Notes under the pieces: generated by a model
The model's input: only the letters and a program-made list of their open reading frames with translations
Told to the model about the DNA's origin: nothing
The model's database searches: none
NCBI RefSeq assembly: GCF_000836725.1
Contig: NZ_JXTH01000025.1
Location: 1-36,015 of the forward strand
Direction of reading: 5' to 3'
DNA length: 36,015 nt
Origin: Anoxybacillus thermarum
GTDB taxonomy: Bacteria > Bacillota > Bacilli > Bacillales > Anoxybacillaceae
Position numbers and translations under genes: made by a program
Part shown: positions 7,033 to 14,687 of the stretch, in pieces
Numbering within the stretch: position 1 is the first letter of the stretch
Layout: each line of letters starts with the position of its first letter

Positions 7033-7054
7033 CCGAGGGCGAACACCCTCGGTT
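7031..7054. terminator. Bidirectional terminator between yqkE and yqkF
   Basis: AACCGAGGG (7031-7039) pairs with CCCTCGGTT (7046-7054) around CGAACA. It overlaps the stop codons of both convergent genes. Nearly the same hairpin recurs at 23705-23730. Confidence 0.75.
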
Positions 7055-7967
7055 ACCGATGATCAGTAAACATCGTTTGTTTTGTCAGTTGTTTTAATAT
7101 AGCTATTTGTTCATCGCTCAATGTTACTGATTGAGCAGCGACGTTTTCGATTAGTTGCGATAATCGGCTTGCGCCTGGAACGACTGTTGTTACGGCTTCA
7201 TTTGCTAAACAAAAACGAAGGGCAATCGCTGTAAGCGTTTCATTTTGGGCAACAGCTTTTAATTTTGGAATGAGCGTCACTAACTCGGCAAACGAATAAT
7301 CGACATAGCCGTTTTGTTTCGTATTTTCGCTTGCTCGTTCGATCGGACGTTCGGTTAATAATCCTTTCGCTAGCGGTCCGCGAGCAATGACGCTCACGTT
7401 ATGTTGTTTCAAAAGTGGAAACCATTCTTCAGCGCGGCGATCAAGTAAACTATACGGCATCATGACAGAAACGATGCGCGATCGCTTCACATATTCGCGA
7501 ATGACGTTTGGACGCATAGAGGAAATGCCGTAATAACGAATGATGCCCTCTTGTTGCAACTCCTCAAACGCCTCAATTGTTTCATCGATCGGATCATCAA
7601 TTGTCCCACCATGTAGTTGATATACATCAATATAATCCGTTTGTAATCGTCGTAAGCTATGTTTCACCGCTTCTTTTATGTATGCTTTTGACGGATCCCA
7701 CATCCAGCCTTTTCCTTGTTCCGTCCAACGATTTCCTACTTTTGTCGCAACGATGACATCATGTCGTTTTCCTTTTAATGCTTTACCAACAATTTCTTCA
7801 TTTAACCCACGATCATATAAATCGGCTGTATCGAAGTAGTTTACTCCTTGATCGATCGCTTCATGAATGATGCGAATCGCATCGTTTTCCGACGTACCGA
7901 GCGACATGCAGCCAAAGCCAATCTCACTTACATATAAATGTGAATGTCCAAGTTTCCGTTTTTTCAT
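7053..7967 (-). CDS. yqkF: Aldo/keto reductase, YqkF-like
   Basis: This is a 304-residue NADPH-dependent oxidoreductase with an aldo/keto reductase TIM barrel. Family features are MKKRKLGHSHLYVSEIGFGCMSLG at the start, FDTADLYDRGLNE with the catalytic Asp and Tyr, the ATKVG lysine, the YQLHGG histidine, and a C-terminal VVPGASRLSQL cofactor-binding segment. The substrate is unknown. The start is the ATG at 7965-7967 with AAGGAG in front; the longer frame to 8072 runs into the nudF promoter region without a ribosome site. It is divergent from nudF. Confidence 0.9.
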   Translation of the reverse strand: MKKRKLGHSHLYVSEIGFGCMSLGTSENDAIRIIHEAIDQGVNYFDTADLYDRGLNEEIVGKALKGKRHDVIVATKVGNRWTEQGKGWMWDPSKAYIKEAVKHSLRRLQTDYIDVYQLHGGTIDDPIDETIEAFEELQQEGIIRYYGISSMRPNVIREYVKRSRIVSVMMPYSLLDRRAEEWFPLLKQHNVSVIARGPLAKGLLTERPIERASENTKQNGYVDYSFAELVTLIPKLKAVAQNETLTAIALRFCLANEAVTTVVPGASRLSQLIENVAAQSVTLSDEQIAILKQLTKQTMFTDHR

Positions 7968-8060
7968 GTCATCACTCCTTTTAATTATTATAACGAATAA
8001 GTTTTCCATTTGTCTTTGCTCATGTAGTACAATGAAGAGGAAAAATAATTTGGTGGTGAA

Positions 8061-8603
8061 ATGATGGATCATTTATATGAAAAAACAATAAATCAAAAGC
8101 GTATATTTTCCGGGAAAGTGATTGACGTATATGTAGAAGATGTGATGTTGCCAAACGGGGAAACGAGCAAGCGTGAAATTGTCAAACACCCTGGAGCTGT
8201 TGCGGTGCTTGCGATAACAGAAGAAAATAAAATTGTGCTTGTTCGCCAATATCGAAAAGCGTTAGAGCGCGTGCTTGTTGAAATTCCAGCCGGAAAGCTT
8301 GAAAAAGGAGAGGCACCGCTTGAAACAGCGAAGCGCGAGCTAGAAGAAGAAACAGGATATGTATGCGAAAAAATGGAGCCGCTTCACTCTTTTTACACAT
8401 CGCCGGGGTTTGCAGATGAATTAGTACATATATTTTTTGCGAAAGGGTTAACGAAAAAAAGCGAAAAGCAAATGCTTGATGATGACGAGTTTGTCGATGT
8501 GCTTGAAGTGACTTTAGAAGAAGCGCTAAACATGGTAGAAGAAAAACAAATTTATGACGCAAAAACGATTTATGCGCTTTTATATTGGCAACTGCAGGCG
8601 TAA
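8061..8603 (+). CDS. nudF: ADP-ribose pyrophosphatase (Nudix hydrolase)
   Basis: The enzyme hydrolyses ADP-ribose to AMP and ribose-5-phosphate, removing a reactive metabolite. The 180-residue protein has a complete Nudix box, GKLEKGEAPLETAKRELEEETGYV around residues 80-103, with the RELxEExGY metal-binding core. YTSPGFADELVHIF further on is typical of ADP-ribose-specific Nudix enzymes. The start is either ATG 8061 or the adjacent ATG 8064; both follow GGTGGTG. A U-rich terminator directly follows, then the separate sigma-E unit of spoIIM. Confidence 0.92.
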   Translation: MMDHLYEKTINQKRIFSGKVIDVYVEDVMLPNGETSKREIVKHPGAVAVLAITEENKIVLVRQYRKALERVLVEIPAGKLEKGEAPLETAKRELEEETGYVCEKMEPLHSFYTSPGFADELVHIFFAKGLTKKSEKQMLDDDEFVDVLEVTLEEALNMVEEKQIYDAKTIYALLYWQLQA

Positions 8604-8626
8604 AGCGGTCATTGCGACCGCTTTTT
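8602..8626 (+). terminator. Intrinsic terminator of nudF
   Basis: AAAGCGGTC (8602-8610) pairs with GACCGCTTT (8616-8624) around ATTGC, and the run of five T residues ends at 8626. The left arm overlaps the stop codon. Confidence 0.85.
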
Positions 8627-8627
8627 G

Positions 8628-8655
8628 TCATATCGCGTTCCTTTTCCCATACAAT
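8628..8655 (+). promoter_or_regulatory. Sigma-E promoter of spoIIM
   Basis: TCATATC (8628-8634) and a perfect -10 CATACAAT (8648-8655) are spaced by 13 bp, matching the mother-cell sigma-E consensus. It begins two bases after the nudF terminator and lies 31 bp before the spoIIM start. Confidence 0.85.
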
Positions 8656-8686
8656 GTAGTAACAGAACGTGTAGGGGGATGGAGCG

Positions 8687-9331
8687 ATGAGAAAGCGATC
8701 ATGGACGACAACATGGGGGCAGCATGTACAAGAGCATTATACGACATATGTATTTACCGTCGTTCTTTTTGTGATGGGCGTTGTTTTTGGTGCGATTGTT
8801 GTCAATAGTTTGAGTTTCAGTCAAAAACAAGATTTATATTATTATTTAACGAATTTTTTTGGACAAGTGTCTGCGGGACATATTGCAAGTGCGCATGACG
8901 TGTGGAAAGAAAGTTTTTTACAAAATTTAAAATATATTGGGCTGATGTGGATTTTAGCGATGTCGCTTGTAGGGTTGCCACTTATTTTAATTTTATTATT
9001 TTTAAAAGGGCTTGTTGTCGGTTTTACCGTTGGATTTTTAGTTAACCAAATGGGATGGAACGGATTTTTGTTAGCTTTCGTATCTGTCGTCCCACAAAAT
9101 ATTATTCTCGTTCCCATTTTTATTATGATGGCGGCGATATCGATTTCGTTTTCTTTAAAAATGATTCGACATCAATTTGTGAAACGAACGTCCGAACCAA
9201 TTTTTCGAGCGATGCTTCGCTATACGTTTGTCATGTTATCGTTTAGCATCGCGTTAGTGTTTGCATCTTCACTTGAAGCATACGTATCCCCTTTACTCAT
9301 GAAAGAAGTTGTACAATTAATAGAAAAATAA
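8687..9331 (+). CDS. spoIIM: Stage II sporulation protein M
   Basis: SpoIIM is a polytopic membrane protein of the mother cell. With SpoIID and SpoIIP it forms the DMP complex that remodels septal peptidoglycan and drives forespore engulfment. The 214-residue product matches the usual length and shows about five hydrophobic segments: residues 21-40, 75-105, 112-130, 135-155 and 175-195. The conserved stretch FLKGLVVGFTVGFLV is followed by SVVPQNIILVP. The ribosome site GGGGGA is seven bases before the ATG. The sigma-E promoter directly upstream fits its mother-cell timing. Confidence 0.93.
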   Translation: MRKRSWTTTWGQHVQEHYTTYVFTVVLFVMGVVFGAIVVNSLSFSQKQDLYYYLTNFFGQVSAGHIASAHDVWKESFLQNLKYIGLMWILAMSLVGLPLILILLFLKGLVVGFTVGFLVNQMGWNGFLLAFVSVVPQNIILVPIFIMMAAISISFSLKMIRHQFVKRTSEPIFRAMLRYTFVMLSFSIALVFASSLEAYVSPLLMKEVVQLIEK

Positions 9332-9339
9332 TTATTATT

Positions 9340-9377
9340 TAATAATCATTTTATTTATCAGTTTATAATCATTTTAT
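9340..9377. promoter_or_regulatory. Two PerR-box-like operators upstream of fur
   Basis: TTATAATCATTTTAT (9363-9377) matches the PerR box TTATAATNATTATAA at 12 of 14 defined positions and abuts the fur -35. A second copy, TAATAATCATTTTAT (9340-9354), lies 23 bp upstream. The two share the run TAATCATTTTATTT. In B. subtilis fur is under PerR control, so a PerR role is the likely reading; Fur autoregulation is the alternative, with a poorer match. Confidence 0.6.
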
Positions 9378-9378
9378 T

Positions 9379-9406
9379 TTGACACGTTCCTTTCTTTTGT
9401 TATAAT
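9379..9406 (+). promoter_or_regulatory. Sigma-A promoter of fur
   Basis: Consensus TTGACA (9379-9384) and TATAAT (9401-9406) are separated by 16 bp, one base short of optimal. They lie 29 bp upstream of the fur start. Confidence 0.85.
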
Positions 9407-9435
9407 GAGAATGAGTAACGAGGGAGGGAATGAAA

Positions 9436-9888
9436 ATGGAAAGTCGCCTTGAACGAATTAAAAAACAATTGCATGCCGCAAGCTATAAATTAACGCCGCA
9501 ACGGGAAGCGACGGTACGTGTGTTGCTTGAACATGAGGAAGATCATTTAAGCGCGGAAGATGTTTACCTCCTCGTGAAAGAAAAAGCACCGGAAATAGGG
9601 TTAGCGACAGTATATCGCACGTTGGAGCTATTAACAGAATTGAAAATTGTCGATAAAATTAACTTCGGGGATGGCGTTTCCCGCTACGATCTTCGTAAGG
9701 AAGGTGCGGCGCATTTTCATCACCATTTAGTGTGCATTGAATGTGGGGCGGTTGACGAAATTCAAGAAGATTTATTAGAAGATGTCGAAGCGATTGTAGA
9801 ACGGGATTGGAATTTTAAAATTAAAGATCATCGTCTAACATTTCACGGCATTTGTTATCGTTGTCAAGAGAAGCATGAACAACAGTAA
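9436..9888 (+). CDS. fur: Ferric uptake regulator Fur
   Basis: Fur is a dimeric, iron-dependent repressor of iron-uptake genes. The 150-residue protein is nearly identical to B. subtilis Fur through most of its length. The N-terminal winged helix includes KLTPQREATVRVLLE and the recognition region LATVYRTLELL; the C-terminal metal-binding and dimer domain has HFHHHLVC, the pair CxxC in CIECG, and HGICYRC, forming a structural zinc site. ATG 9436 is preferred because the AGGGAGGG site abuts the ATG at 9430, and the family starts ME-R-RIKKQL. A strong terminator follows. Its promoter carries two PerR-like boxes. Confidence 0.95.
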   Translation: MESRLERIKKQLHAASYKLTPQREATVRVLLEHEEDHLSAEDVYLLVKEKAPEIGLATVYRTLELLTELKIVDKINFGDGVSRYDLRKEGAAHFHHHLVCIECGAVDEIQEDLLEDVEAIVERDWNFKIKDHRLTFHGICYRCQEKHEQQ

Positions 9889-9915
9889 ACCTTTTCGTCT
9901 ATGAAAAGGTTTTTT
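9888..9915 (+). terminator. Intrinsic terminator of fur
   Basis: AACCTTTTC (9888-9896) pairs with GAAAAGGTT (9903-9911), followed by a T-run to 9915. It starts within the fur stop codon. Confidence 0.85.
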
Positions 9916-9983
9916 CATTTATGTATAAAATGCAATCAAACGGGCATATCCTCTTACTATATGACAGTTGACGGAGGTATGCG

Positions 9984-10196
9984 ATGAGAAGAATGGTGGA
10001 CGTGCTAAAAGTGTTTCTTTTATTTACGGGATGTACGATTTTATTTTATTATAGTATTGTATGGATGAGTGAGGAATATAACTATTACCGTCGTTACGAC
10101 GAGCCAATGGGATCAGCTGTGAAAGTATCAACGACTGAACGACAAGAAACAAATTGGCTCCATCGACTGTTGTTTTTTTATCAAAACGGGGAGTAG
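9984..10196 (+). CDS. yqzK: YqzK-like small membrane protein (DUF4227)
   Basis: This 70-residue protein has one N-terminal transmembrane helix (about residues 7-28, [20 protein letters not shown]). A tyrosine-rich [17 protein letters not shown] segment follows, then a polar C-terminus. This matches the YqzK/DUF4227 family, which lies between fur and xerD in many Bacillaceae; the function is unknown. GGAGG precedes the ATG by six bases. The stop codon is one base from the xerD start, so the two genes are probably co-translated. Constant linkage to xerD hints at a connection, but nothing here proves it. Confidence 0.85.
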   Translation: MRRMVDVLKVFLLFTGCTILFYYSIVWMSEEYNYYRRYDEPMGSAVKVSTTERQETNWLHRLLFFYQNGE

Positions 10197-10197
10197 G

Positions 10198-11100
10198 ATG
10201 CGTGTGGAAGATCAAGTAAAAGATTTTATTCACTATTTAATTGTCGAGCGAAATTTAGCGCATAACACGATCGTATCGTATGAACGTGACTTAAAAAAAT
10301 ATGTTCAATATTTACAAAAAGTTGAGCAAAGATGTCGTTGGGATGACGTCACCCGTTTTCATATTATGCAATTTTTAAAGTTTTTAAAAGAAAAAGGAAG
10401 CTCTCCAAAAACGATTGCGCGCCATCTCGCGTCTGTTCGATCGTTTCATCAATTTTTATTACGTGAAAAAGCAGTCGACCAAGATCCGACTGTTCATATT
10501 GAAACACCGCAACTGCCGAGAAAATTGCCAAACGTGTTGTCGATGGCGGAAGTTGAAGCGTTATTGGAAGCACCGAAACAAAATACCCCATTTAGCATTC
10601 GCGATAAGGCGATGCTAGAGTTGTTGTATGCGACCGGCATTCGTGTGAGCGAGCTTATTCAATTAAACATATCCGATGTTCATTTAACGATGGGGTTTAT
10701 TCGTTGTTACGGAAAAGGACGGAAGGAGCGAATTGTTCCGATTGGAAAAATGGCGACAGAAGCATTAAAACGGTACATGGAACAAGGTCGTCCAGAGTTG
10801 TTGCAACGAAAAAAAGGAACGACAGATGCATTGTTTTTAAACCACCACGGTGAGCGCTTAACAAGACAAGGATGTTGGAAAATTTTAAAACGGCTCGCCC
10901 AAGAAGCAAACATTCAAAAGCCATTAACGCCACATACGTTGCGCCATTCATTTGCAACGCATTTATTAGAAAATGGGGCGGATTTGCGAGCTGTGCAAGA
11001 AATGCTTGGACATGCAGATATTTCAACAACGCAAATTTATACGCACGTCACGAAAACGCGCTTAAAAGACGTGTACAAGCAGTTTCATCCGAGAGCATAA
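10198..11100 (+). CDS. xerD: Site-specific tyrosine recombinase XerD
   Basis: With its partner (CodV/XerC) the recombinase resolves chromosome dimers at dif near the terminus. The 300-residue protein has the N-terminal SAM-like core-binding domain (about 1-95) and the catalytic domain with all six active-site residues: Arg149 in ATGIRVSEL, Lys173 in YGKGRKER, His246 and Arg249 in [11 protein letters not shown], His272 in LGHADIST and the nucleophile Tyr281 in IYTH. XerD (RipX) rather than an integrase is indicated by length, the HADIST motif and the fur-yqzK-xerD-deoB order. GGGAG precedes the ATG, overlapping the end of yqzK. A terminator follows. Confidence 0.95.
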   Translation: MRVEDQVKDFIHYLIVERNLAHNTIVSYERDLKKYVQYLQKVEQRCRWDDVTRFHIMQFLKFLKEKGSSPKTIARHLASVRSFHQFLLREKAVDQDPTVHIETPQLPRKLPNVLSMAEVEALLEAPKQNTPFSIRDKAMLELLYATGIRVSELIQLNISDVHLTMGFIRCYGKGRKERIVPIGKMATEALKRYMEQGRPELLQRKKGTTDALFLNHHGERLTRQGCWKILKRLAQEANIQKPLTPHTLRHSFATHLLENGADLRAVQEMLGHADISTTQIYTHVTKTRLKDVYKQFHPRA

Positions 11101-11101
11101 C

Positions 11102-11131
11102 ACTGTGACGATGATTTGTCACAGTTTTTTT
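11102..11131 (+). terminator. Intrinsic terminator of xerD
   Basis: ACTGTGAC (11102-11109) pairs with GTCACAGT (11118-11125), followed by a seven-T tract ending at 11131. Confidence 0.88.
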
Positions 11132-11132
11132 A

Positions 11133-11162
11133 TTGCAATTTATTATGAAAACGTTTTATAAT
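11133..11162 (+). promoter_or_regulatory. Sigma-A promoter of deoB-punA-pdp
   Basis: TTGCAA (11133-11138) and TATAAT (11157-11162) are spaced by 18 bp. Transcription would start near 11169, inside the 18-bp palindrome. The long untranslated leader (about 90 nt) contains a 7-bp hairpin (TTCATAG 11208-11214, CTATGAA 11223-11229). Confidence 0.7.
11145..11159. promoter_or_regulatory. CcpA cre site overlapping the deoB -10
   Basis: ATGAAAACGTTTTAT agrees with the cre consensus WTGWAARCGYTWWCW at 14 of 15 positions. It occupies the promoter spacer and the first bases of the -10, a position where CcpA binding represses. This predicts glucose repression of the nucleoside operon. Confidence 0.75.
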
Positions 11163-11166
11163 TTAG

Positions 11167-11184
11167 TTGTCAGACTTCTGACAA
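11167..11184. promoter_or_regulatory. Perfect 18-bp palindrome at the deoB transcription start (operator)
   Basis: TTGTCAGACTTCTGACAA has 8-bp perfect arms around CT. It covers the predicted start site, an ideal place for a repressor operator. It does not resemble the cre site or a PurR box. The form is typical of GntR- or DeoR-type dimeric repressors, but I cannot name the regulator. There is no T-run after it, so it is not an intrinsic terminator. Confidence 0.65.
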
Positions 11185-11258
11185 ATATGAATGATGCGTG
11201 ATTTTGTTTCATAGTGGGCATGCTATGAAGCGAATGAAGCGATTGGGGAGGTAAAACG

Positions 11259-12440
11259 GTGAAATCTACATATAAACGTGTATTTTTAATTGTGATGGAC
11301 TCAGTTGGAATTGGTGAAGCGCCAGATGCCGAAAAATATAACGATAAAGGTGCAGATACGCTTGGGCATATTGCTGAACATCGCGGTGGCTTACATATGC
11401 CGAACATGGCGAAGTTAGGCTTAAGCAATATTCGTGAAATTCAAGGGATCCCAAAAGCAGAAAAGCCGCTTGCGTATTTTACGAAAATGCAAGAAGCATC
11501 GGCTGGAAAAGATACAATGACAGGACATTGGGAGTTAATGGGTCTTCGCATTGATACGCCGTTTCAAGTGTTTCCTGACGGATTTCCAAAAGAGCTGATT
11601 GATGAATTAGAAAAACGAACAGGAAGAAAAGTGATCGGGAATAAACCAGCAAGTGGCACAGCGATTATTGATGAGCTTGGCCCTGAACACATGGAAACAG
11701 GTGCGCTTATTGTATATACGTCAGCCGATTCAGTGTTACAAATCGCAGCGCATGAAGAAATCATTCCGTTAGAAGAATTGTATCGTATTTGTAAAATTGC
11801 CCGCGAGCTAACGCTTGATGAAAAATATATGGTTGGTCGCGTCATCGCTCGTCCATTCATCGGGGAGCCAGGAAGTTTTCAACGGACAGCGAATCGTCAC
11901 GATTATGCGTTAAAACCGTTTGGTCGTACAGTCATGAATGAATTACAAGATGCAGGCTACGACGTGATCGCCATTGGTAAAATTGCTGACATTTACGATA
12001 ACGAAGGTGTGACACAAACGTTGCGCACAAAATCAAATATGGACGGAATGGACAAATTAGTTGATACGTTACAAATGGACTTTACAGGACTCAGCTTCGT
12101 GAACCTTGTTGATTTCGATGCATTATACGGTCATCGTCGCGATCCAAAAGGATACGGCGATGCATTAGAAGAGTTTGATGCCCGTTTACCAGAAGTATTT
12201 GAACGTTTAAAAGAAGACGATTTATTAATTATTACGGCGGACCATGGAAATGATCCGGTTCATCACGGAACCGACCATACGCGCGAATACGTGCCTCTTC
12301 TCGTTTATAGTCCGAGCATGAACGGAGGAAAACAACTTCCTTTGCGTGAAACGTTTGCAGACGTTGGAGCAACGATTGCGGAAAACTTCCGTGTGAATAT
12401 GCCAAAATACGGAACGAGTTTTTTACATGAGTTGAAATAA
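11259..12440 (+). CDS. deoB: Phosphopentomutase
   Basis: DeoB interconverts (deoxy)ribose-1-phosphate and (deoxy)ribose-5-phosphate, linking nucleoside breakdown to central carbon metabolism. The 393-residue, alkaline-phosphatase-superfamily enzyme has the metal site [12 protein letters not shown] near residue 9, the phospho-acceptor threonine segment [10 protein letters not shown] around 85-94, and the second metal cluster [24 protein letters not shown] near 325-348. The start is GTG 11259 with GGGGAGG seven bases upstream. It is the first gene of deoB-punA-pdp, behind a promoter overlapped by a cre site and a palindrome. In B. subtilis the gene is called drm. Confidence 0.95.
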   Translation: MKSTYKRVFLIVMDSVGIGEAPDAEKYNDKGADTLGHIAEHRGGLHMPNMAKLGLSNIREIQGIPKAEKPLAYFTKMQEASAGKDTMTGHWELMGLRIDTPFQVFPDGFPKELIDELEKRTGRKVIGNKPASGTAIIDELGPEHMETGALIVYTSADSVLQIAAHEEIIPLEELYRICKIARELTLDEKYMVGRVIARPFIGEPGSFQRTANRHDYALKPFGRTVMNELQDAGYDVIAIGKIADIYDNEGVTQTLRTKSNMDGMDKLVDTLQMDFTGLSFVNLVDFDALYGHRRDPKGYGDALEEFDARLPEVFERLKEDDLLIITADHGNDPVHHGTDHTREYVPLLVYSPSMNGGKQLPLRETFADVGATIAENFRVNMPKYGTSFLHELK

Positions 12441-12453
12441 GGAGCGTGACAAA

Positions 12454-13278
12454 ATGAATCGAGCAGCAATTGAACAAGCGGCGCAATTTTTAAAAGAAAA
12501 GTTTCCAATTTCCCCGCAAATCGGCTTAATTCTTGGCTCTGGTTTAGGTGTGTTGGCAGATGAAATTGAACAAGCGATTAAAATTCCGTACAGTGATATT
12601 CCAAATTTCCCTGTATCGACAGTCGAAGGACATGCGGGTCAACTTGTATACGGCCAGTTAGAAGGTGCGACTGTCATCGTGATGCAAGGGCGATTCCATT
12701 ATTATGAAGGATACAGTTTTGAAAAGGTAACATTCCCTGTACGCGTGATGAAAGCGCTCGGTGTTGAACAATTAATTGTGACAAATGCGGCAGGCGGTGT
12801 AAATGAATCGTTTCAACCAGGCGATTTAATGATCATTTCAGATCATATTAATAATATGGGTGGCAATCCGCTTATCGGCCCGAATGATTCTGCACTTGGT
12901 GTGCGCTTCCCTGACATGTCGGAAGCGTATAGCAAACGACTTCGTCAACTCGCGAAAGACGTGGCGAATGAAATTGGATTGCGTGTACGTGAAGGAGTAT
13001 ATGTCGCGAATACAGGTCCAGCATACGAAACACCAGCAGAAATTCGTATGATTCGTGTCATGGGCGGTGATGCAGTCGGTATGTCTACTGTACCTGAAGT
13101 GATCGTCGCTCGCCATGGAGGAATGGAAGTGTTAGGCATTTCGTGCATTTCCAATATGGCTGCCGGCATTTTAGATCAGCCGCTCACACATGATGAAGTG
13201 ATCGAAACGACAGAAAAAGTAAAAGCTGACTTTTTACGATTTGTAAAAGCGATCGTGCGCAACATGGCGAAAAAATAA
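12454..13278 (+). CDS. punA: Purine nucleoside phosphorylase (trimeric type)
   Basis: The enzyme splits guanosine, inosine and their deoxy forms with phosphate, giving base and (deoxy)ribose-1-phosphate, the substrate of DeoB. The 274-residue protein is of the low-molecular-mass trimeric class: GLILGSGLG near residue 24 binds phosphate, GHAGQLVYG and MQGRFHYYEGY follow, and VTNAAGGVN, GPAYETPAEIRM and VGMSTVPEVIVARH are the family blocks. AAGGAG is nine bases before the ATG, 13 bp after deoB. B. subtilis calls it pupG. Confidence 0.95.
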   Translation: MNRAAIEQAAQFLKEKFPISPQIGLILGSGLGVLADEIEQAIKIPYSDIPNFPVSTVEGHAGQLVYGQLEGATVIVMQGRFHYYEGYSFEKVTFPVRVMKALGVEQLIVTNAAGGVNESFQPGDLMIISDHINNMGGNPLIGPNDSALGVRFPDMSEAYSKRLRQLAKDVANEIGLRVREGVYVANTGPAYETPAEIRMIRVMGGDAVGMSTVPEVIVARHGGMEVLGISCISNMAAGILDQPLTHDEVIETTEKVKADFLRFVKAIVRNMAKK

Positions 13279-13296
13279 ACGAGAAGGTGAATGACG

Positions 13297-14598
13297 ATGA
13301 GAATGGTCGACTTAATTGAGAAAAAACGTGACGGCCACGCATTAACGAAAGAAGAAATTCATTTTATTATTGAAGGTTATACAAAAGGTGACATTCCTGA
13401 CTATCAAATGAGCGCACTAGCGATGGCGATTTTTTTCCGCGGCATGAACGAAGAAGAAACGGCGGAACTGACGATGGCGATGGTACATTCAGGTGATACG
13501 ATCGACCTTTCGAGAATTGAAGGCATTAAAGTTGACAAACACTCAACGGGCGGTGTGGGCGATACAACAACGTTAGTGTTAGGTCCACTTGTTGCATCTG
13601 TCGGCGTTCCGGTTGCGAAAATGTCTGGCCGCGGTCTTGGTCATACAGGCGGAACAATTGATAAATTAGAATCTGTGCCAGGATTTCACGTTGAAATTAG
13701 CAACGATGAATTTATCGAACTTGTAAATAAAAATAAAATTGCTGTTGTCGGTCAGTCTGGCAACTTAACGCCAGCCGATAAAAAATTGTATGCGCTTCGC
13801 GATGTAACAGCAACGGTCAACAGCATTCCGTTAATTGCTTCATCGATTATGAGTAAAAAAATTGCAGCAGGTGCAGATGCGATCGTGTTAGACGTAAAAA
13901 CAGGTGCGGGCGCATTTATGAAAGATTTAAACGATGCGAAAGCATTAGCGAAAGCGATGGTCGATATCGGAAACCGTGTGGGACGTAAAACGATGGCGAT
14001 CATTTCCGATATGAGCCAGCCGCTCGGTTATGCGATCGGAAACGCCCTTGAAGTAAAAGAAGCGATCGATACGTTAAAAGGGGAAGGTCCGGAAGATTTA
14101 CAAGAACTTTGTTTAGTACTTGGCAGCCATATGGTATATTTAGCTGAAAAAGCATCTTCGCTTGAAGAAGCGCGCCATATGTTAGAAAAAGCGATGAAAG
14201 ACGGTTCAGCGCTTGAAACGTTTAAAACGTTTTTAGCTGCACAAGGTGGCGATGCGTCCGTTGTCGATGATCCGAGCAAATTGCCTCAAGCGAAATACGT
14301 CATTGAACTTGAGGCGAAAGAAGACGGATACGTATCAGAAATCGTTGCCGATGCGGTTGGAACGGCAGCGATGTGGCTCGGCGCTGGGCGCGCAACGAAA
14401 GAGTCAACGATCGATTTAGCGGTTGGTCTCGTGCTTCGTAAAAAAGTTGGCGATGCGGTGAAAAAAGGGGAATCGCTCGTCACGATTTACAGCAACCGTG
14501 AACAAGTGGATGATGTAAAACAAAAACTATATGAAAACATTCGCATTTCTACGACACCTGTTCAAGCACCAACATTAATTTACGATAAAATTTCGTAA
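13297..14598 (+). CDS. pdp: Pyrimidine-nucleoside phosphorylase
   Basis: The enzyme phosphorolyses uridine, deoxyuridine and thymidine. The 433-residue protein aligns end to end in memory with Bacillus Pdp: [10 protein letters not shown] at the start, the phosphate-binding loop [16 protein letters not shown] and the family signature [17 protein letters not shown], then [32 protein letters not shown] 13297 is preferred over 13291 because AAGG lies too close to the latter. It completes a module that degrades both purine and pyrimidine nucleosides and feeds DeoB. In B. subtilis pdp sits in a different operon (dra-nupC-pdp), so its place here differs. A strong terminator ends the operon. Confidence 0.95.
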   Translation: MRMVDLIEKKRDGHALTKEEIHFIIEGYTKGDIPDYQMSALAMAIFFRGMNEEETAELTMAMVHSGDTIDLSRIEGIKVDKHSTGGVGDTTTLVLGPLVASVGVPVAKMSGRGLGHTGGTIDKLESVPGFHVEISNDEFIELVNKNKIAVVGQSGNLTPADKKLYALRDVTATVNSIPLIASSIMSKKIAAGADAIVLDVKTGAGAFMKDLNDAKALAKAMVDIGNRVGRKTMAIISDMSQPLGYAIGNALEVKEAIDTLKGEGPEDLQELCLVLGSHMVYLAEKASSLEEARHMLEKAMKDGSALETFKTFLAAQGGDASVVDDPSKLPQAKYVIELEAKEDGYVSEIVADAVGTAAMWLGAGRATKESTIDLAVGLVLRKKVGDAVKKGESLVTIYSNREQVDDVKQKLYENIRISTTPVQAPTLIYDKIS

Positions 14599-14629
14599 CC
14601 TGAAGGATTCGTTCCTTCAGGTTTTTTTA
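14597..14629 (+). terminator. Intrinsic terminator of deoB-punA-pdp
   Basis: AACCTGAAGGA (14597-14607) pairs with TCCTTCAGGTT (14613-14623) around TTCGT, followed by a T-run. Confidence 0.9.
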
Positions 14630-14630
14630 T

Positions 14631-14660
14631 GTATAAAAAAATAAAAAATGGAAAGGATGG
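14631..14660 (+). promoter_or_regulatory. Possible sigma-F promoter of dacF
   Basis: GTATA (14631-14635) and GGAAAGGATG (14650-14659), spaced by 14 bp, resemble the forespore sigma-F pattern (GYWTA, then GGNNANANTW) with two mismatches in the -10. B. subtilis dacF is transcribed by forespore sigma factors into spoIIA, which supports the reading. Confidence 0.5.
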
Positions 14661-14687
14661 CAAGTATAAAGAAATGGAGGGTTGGAG

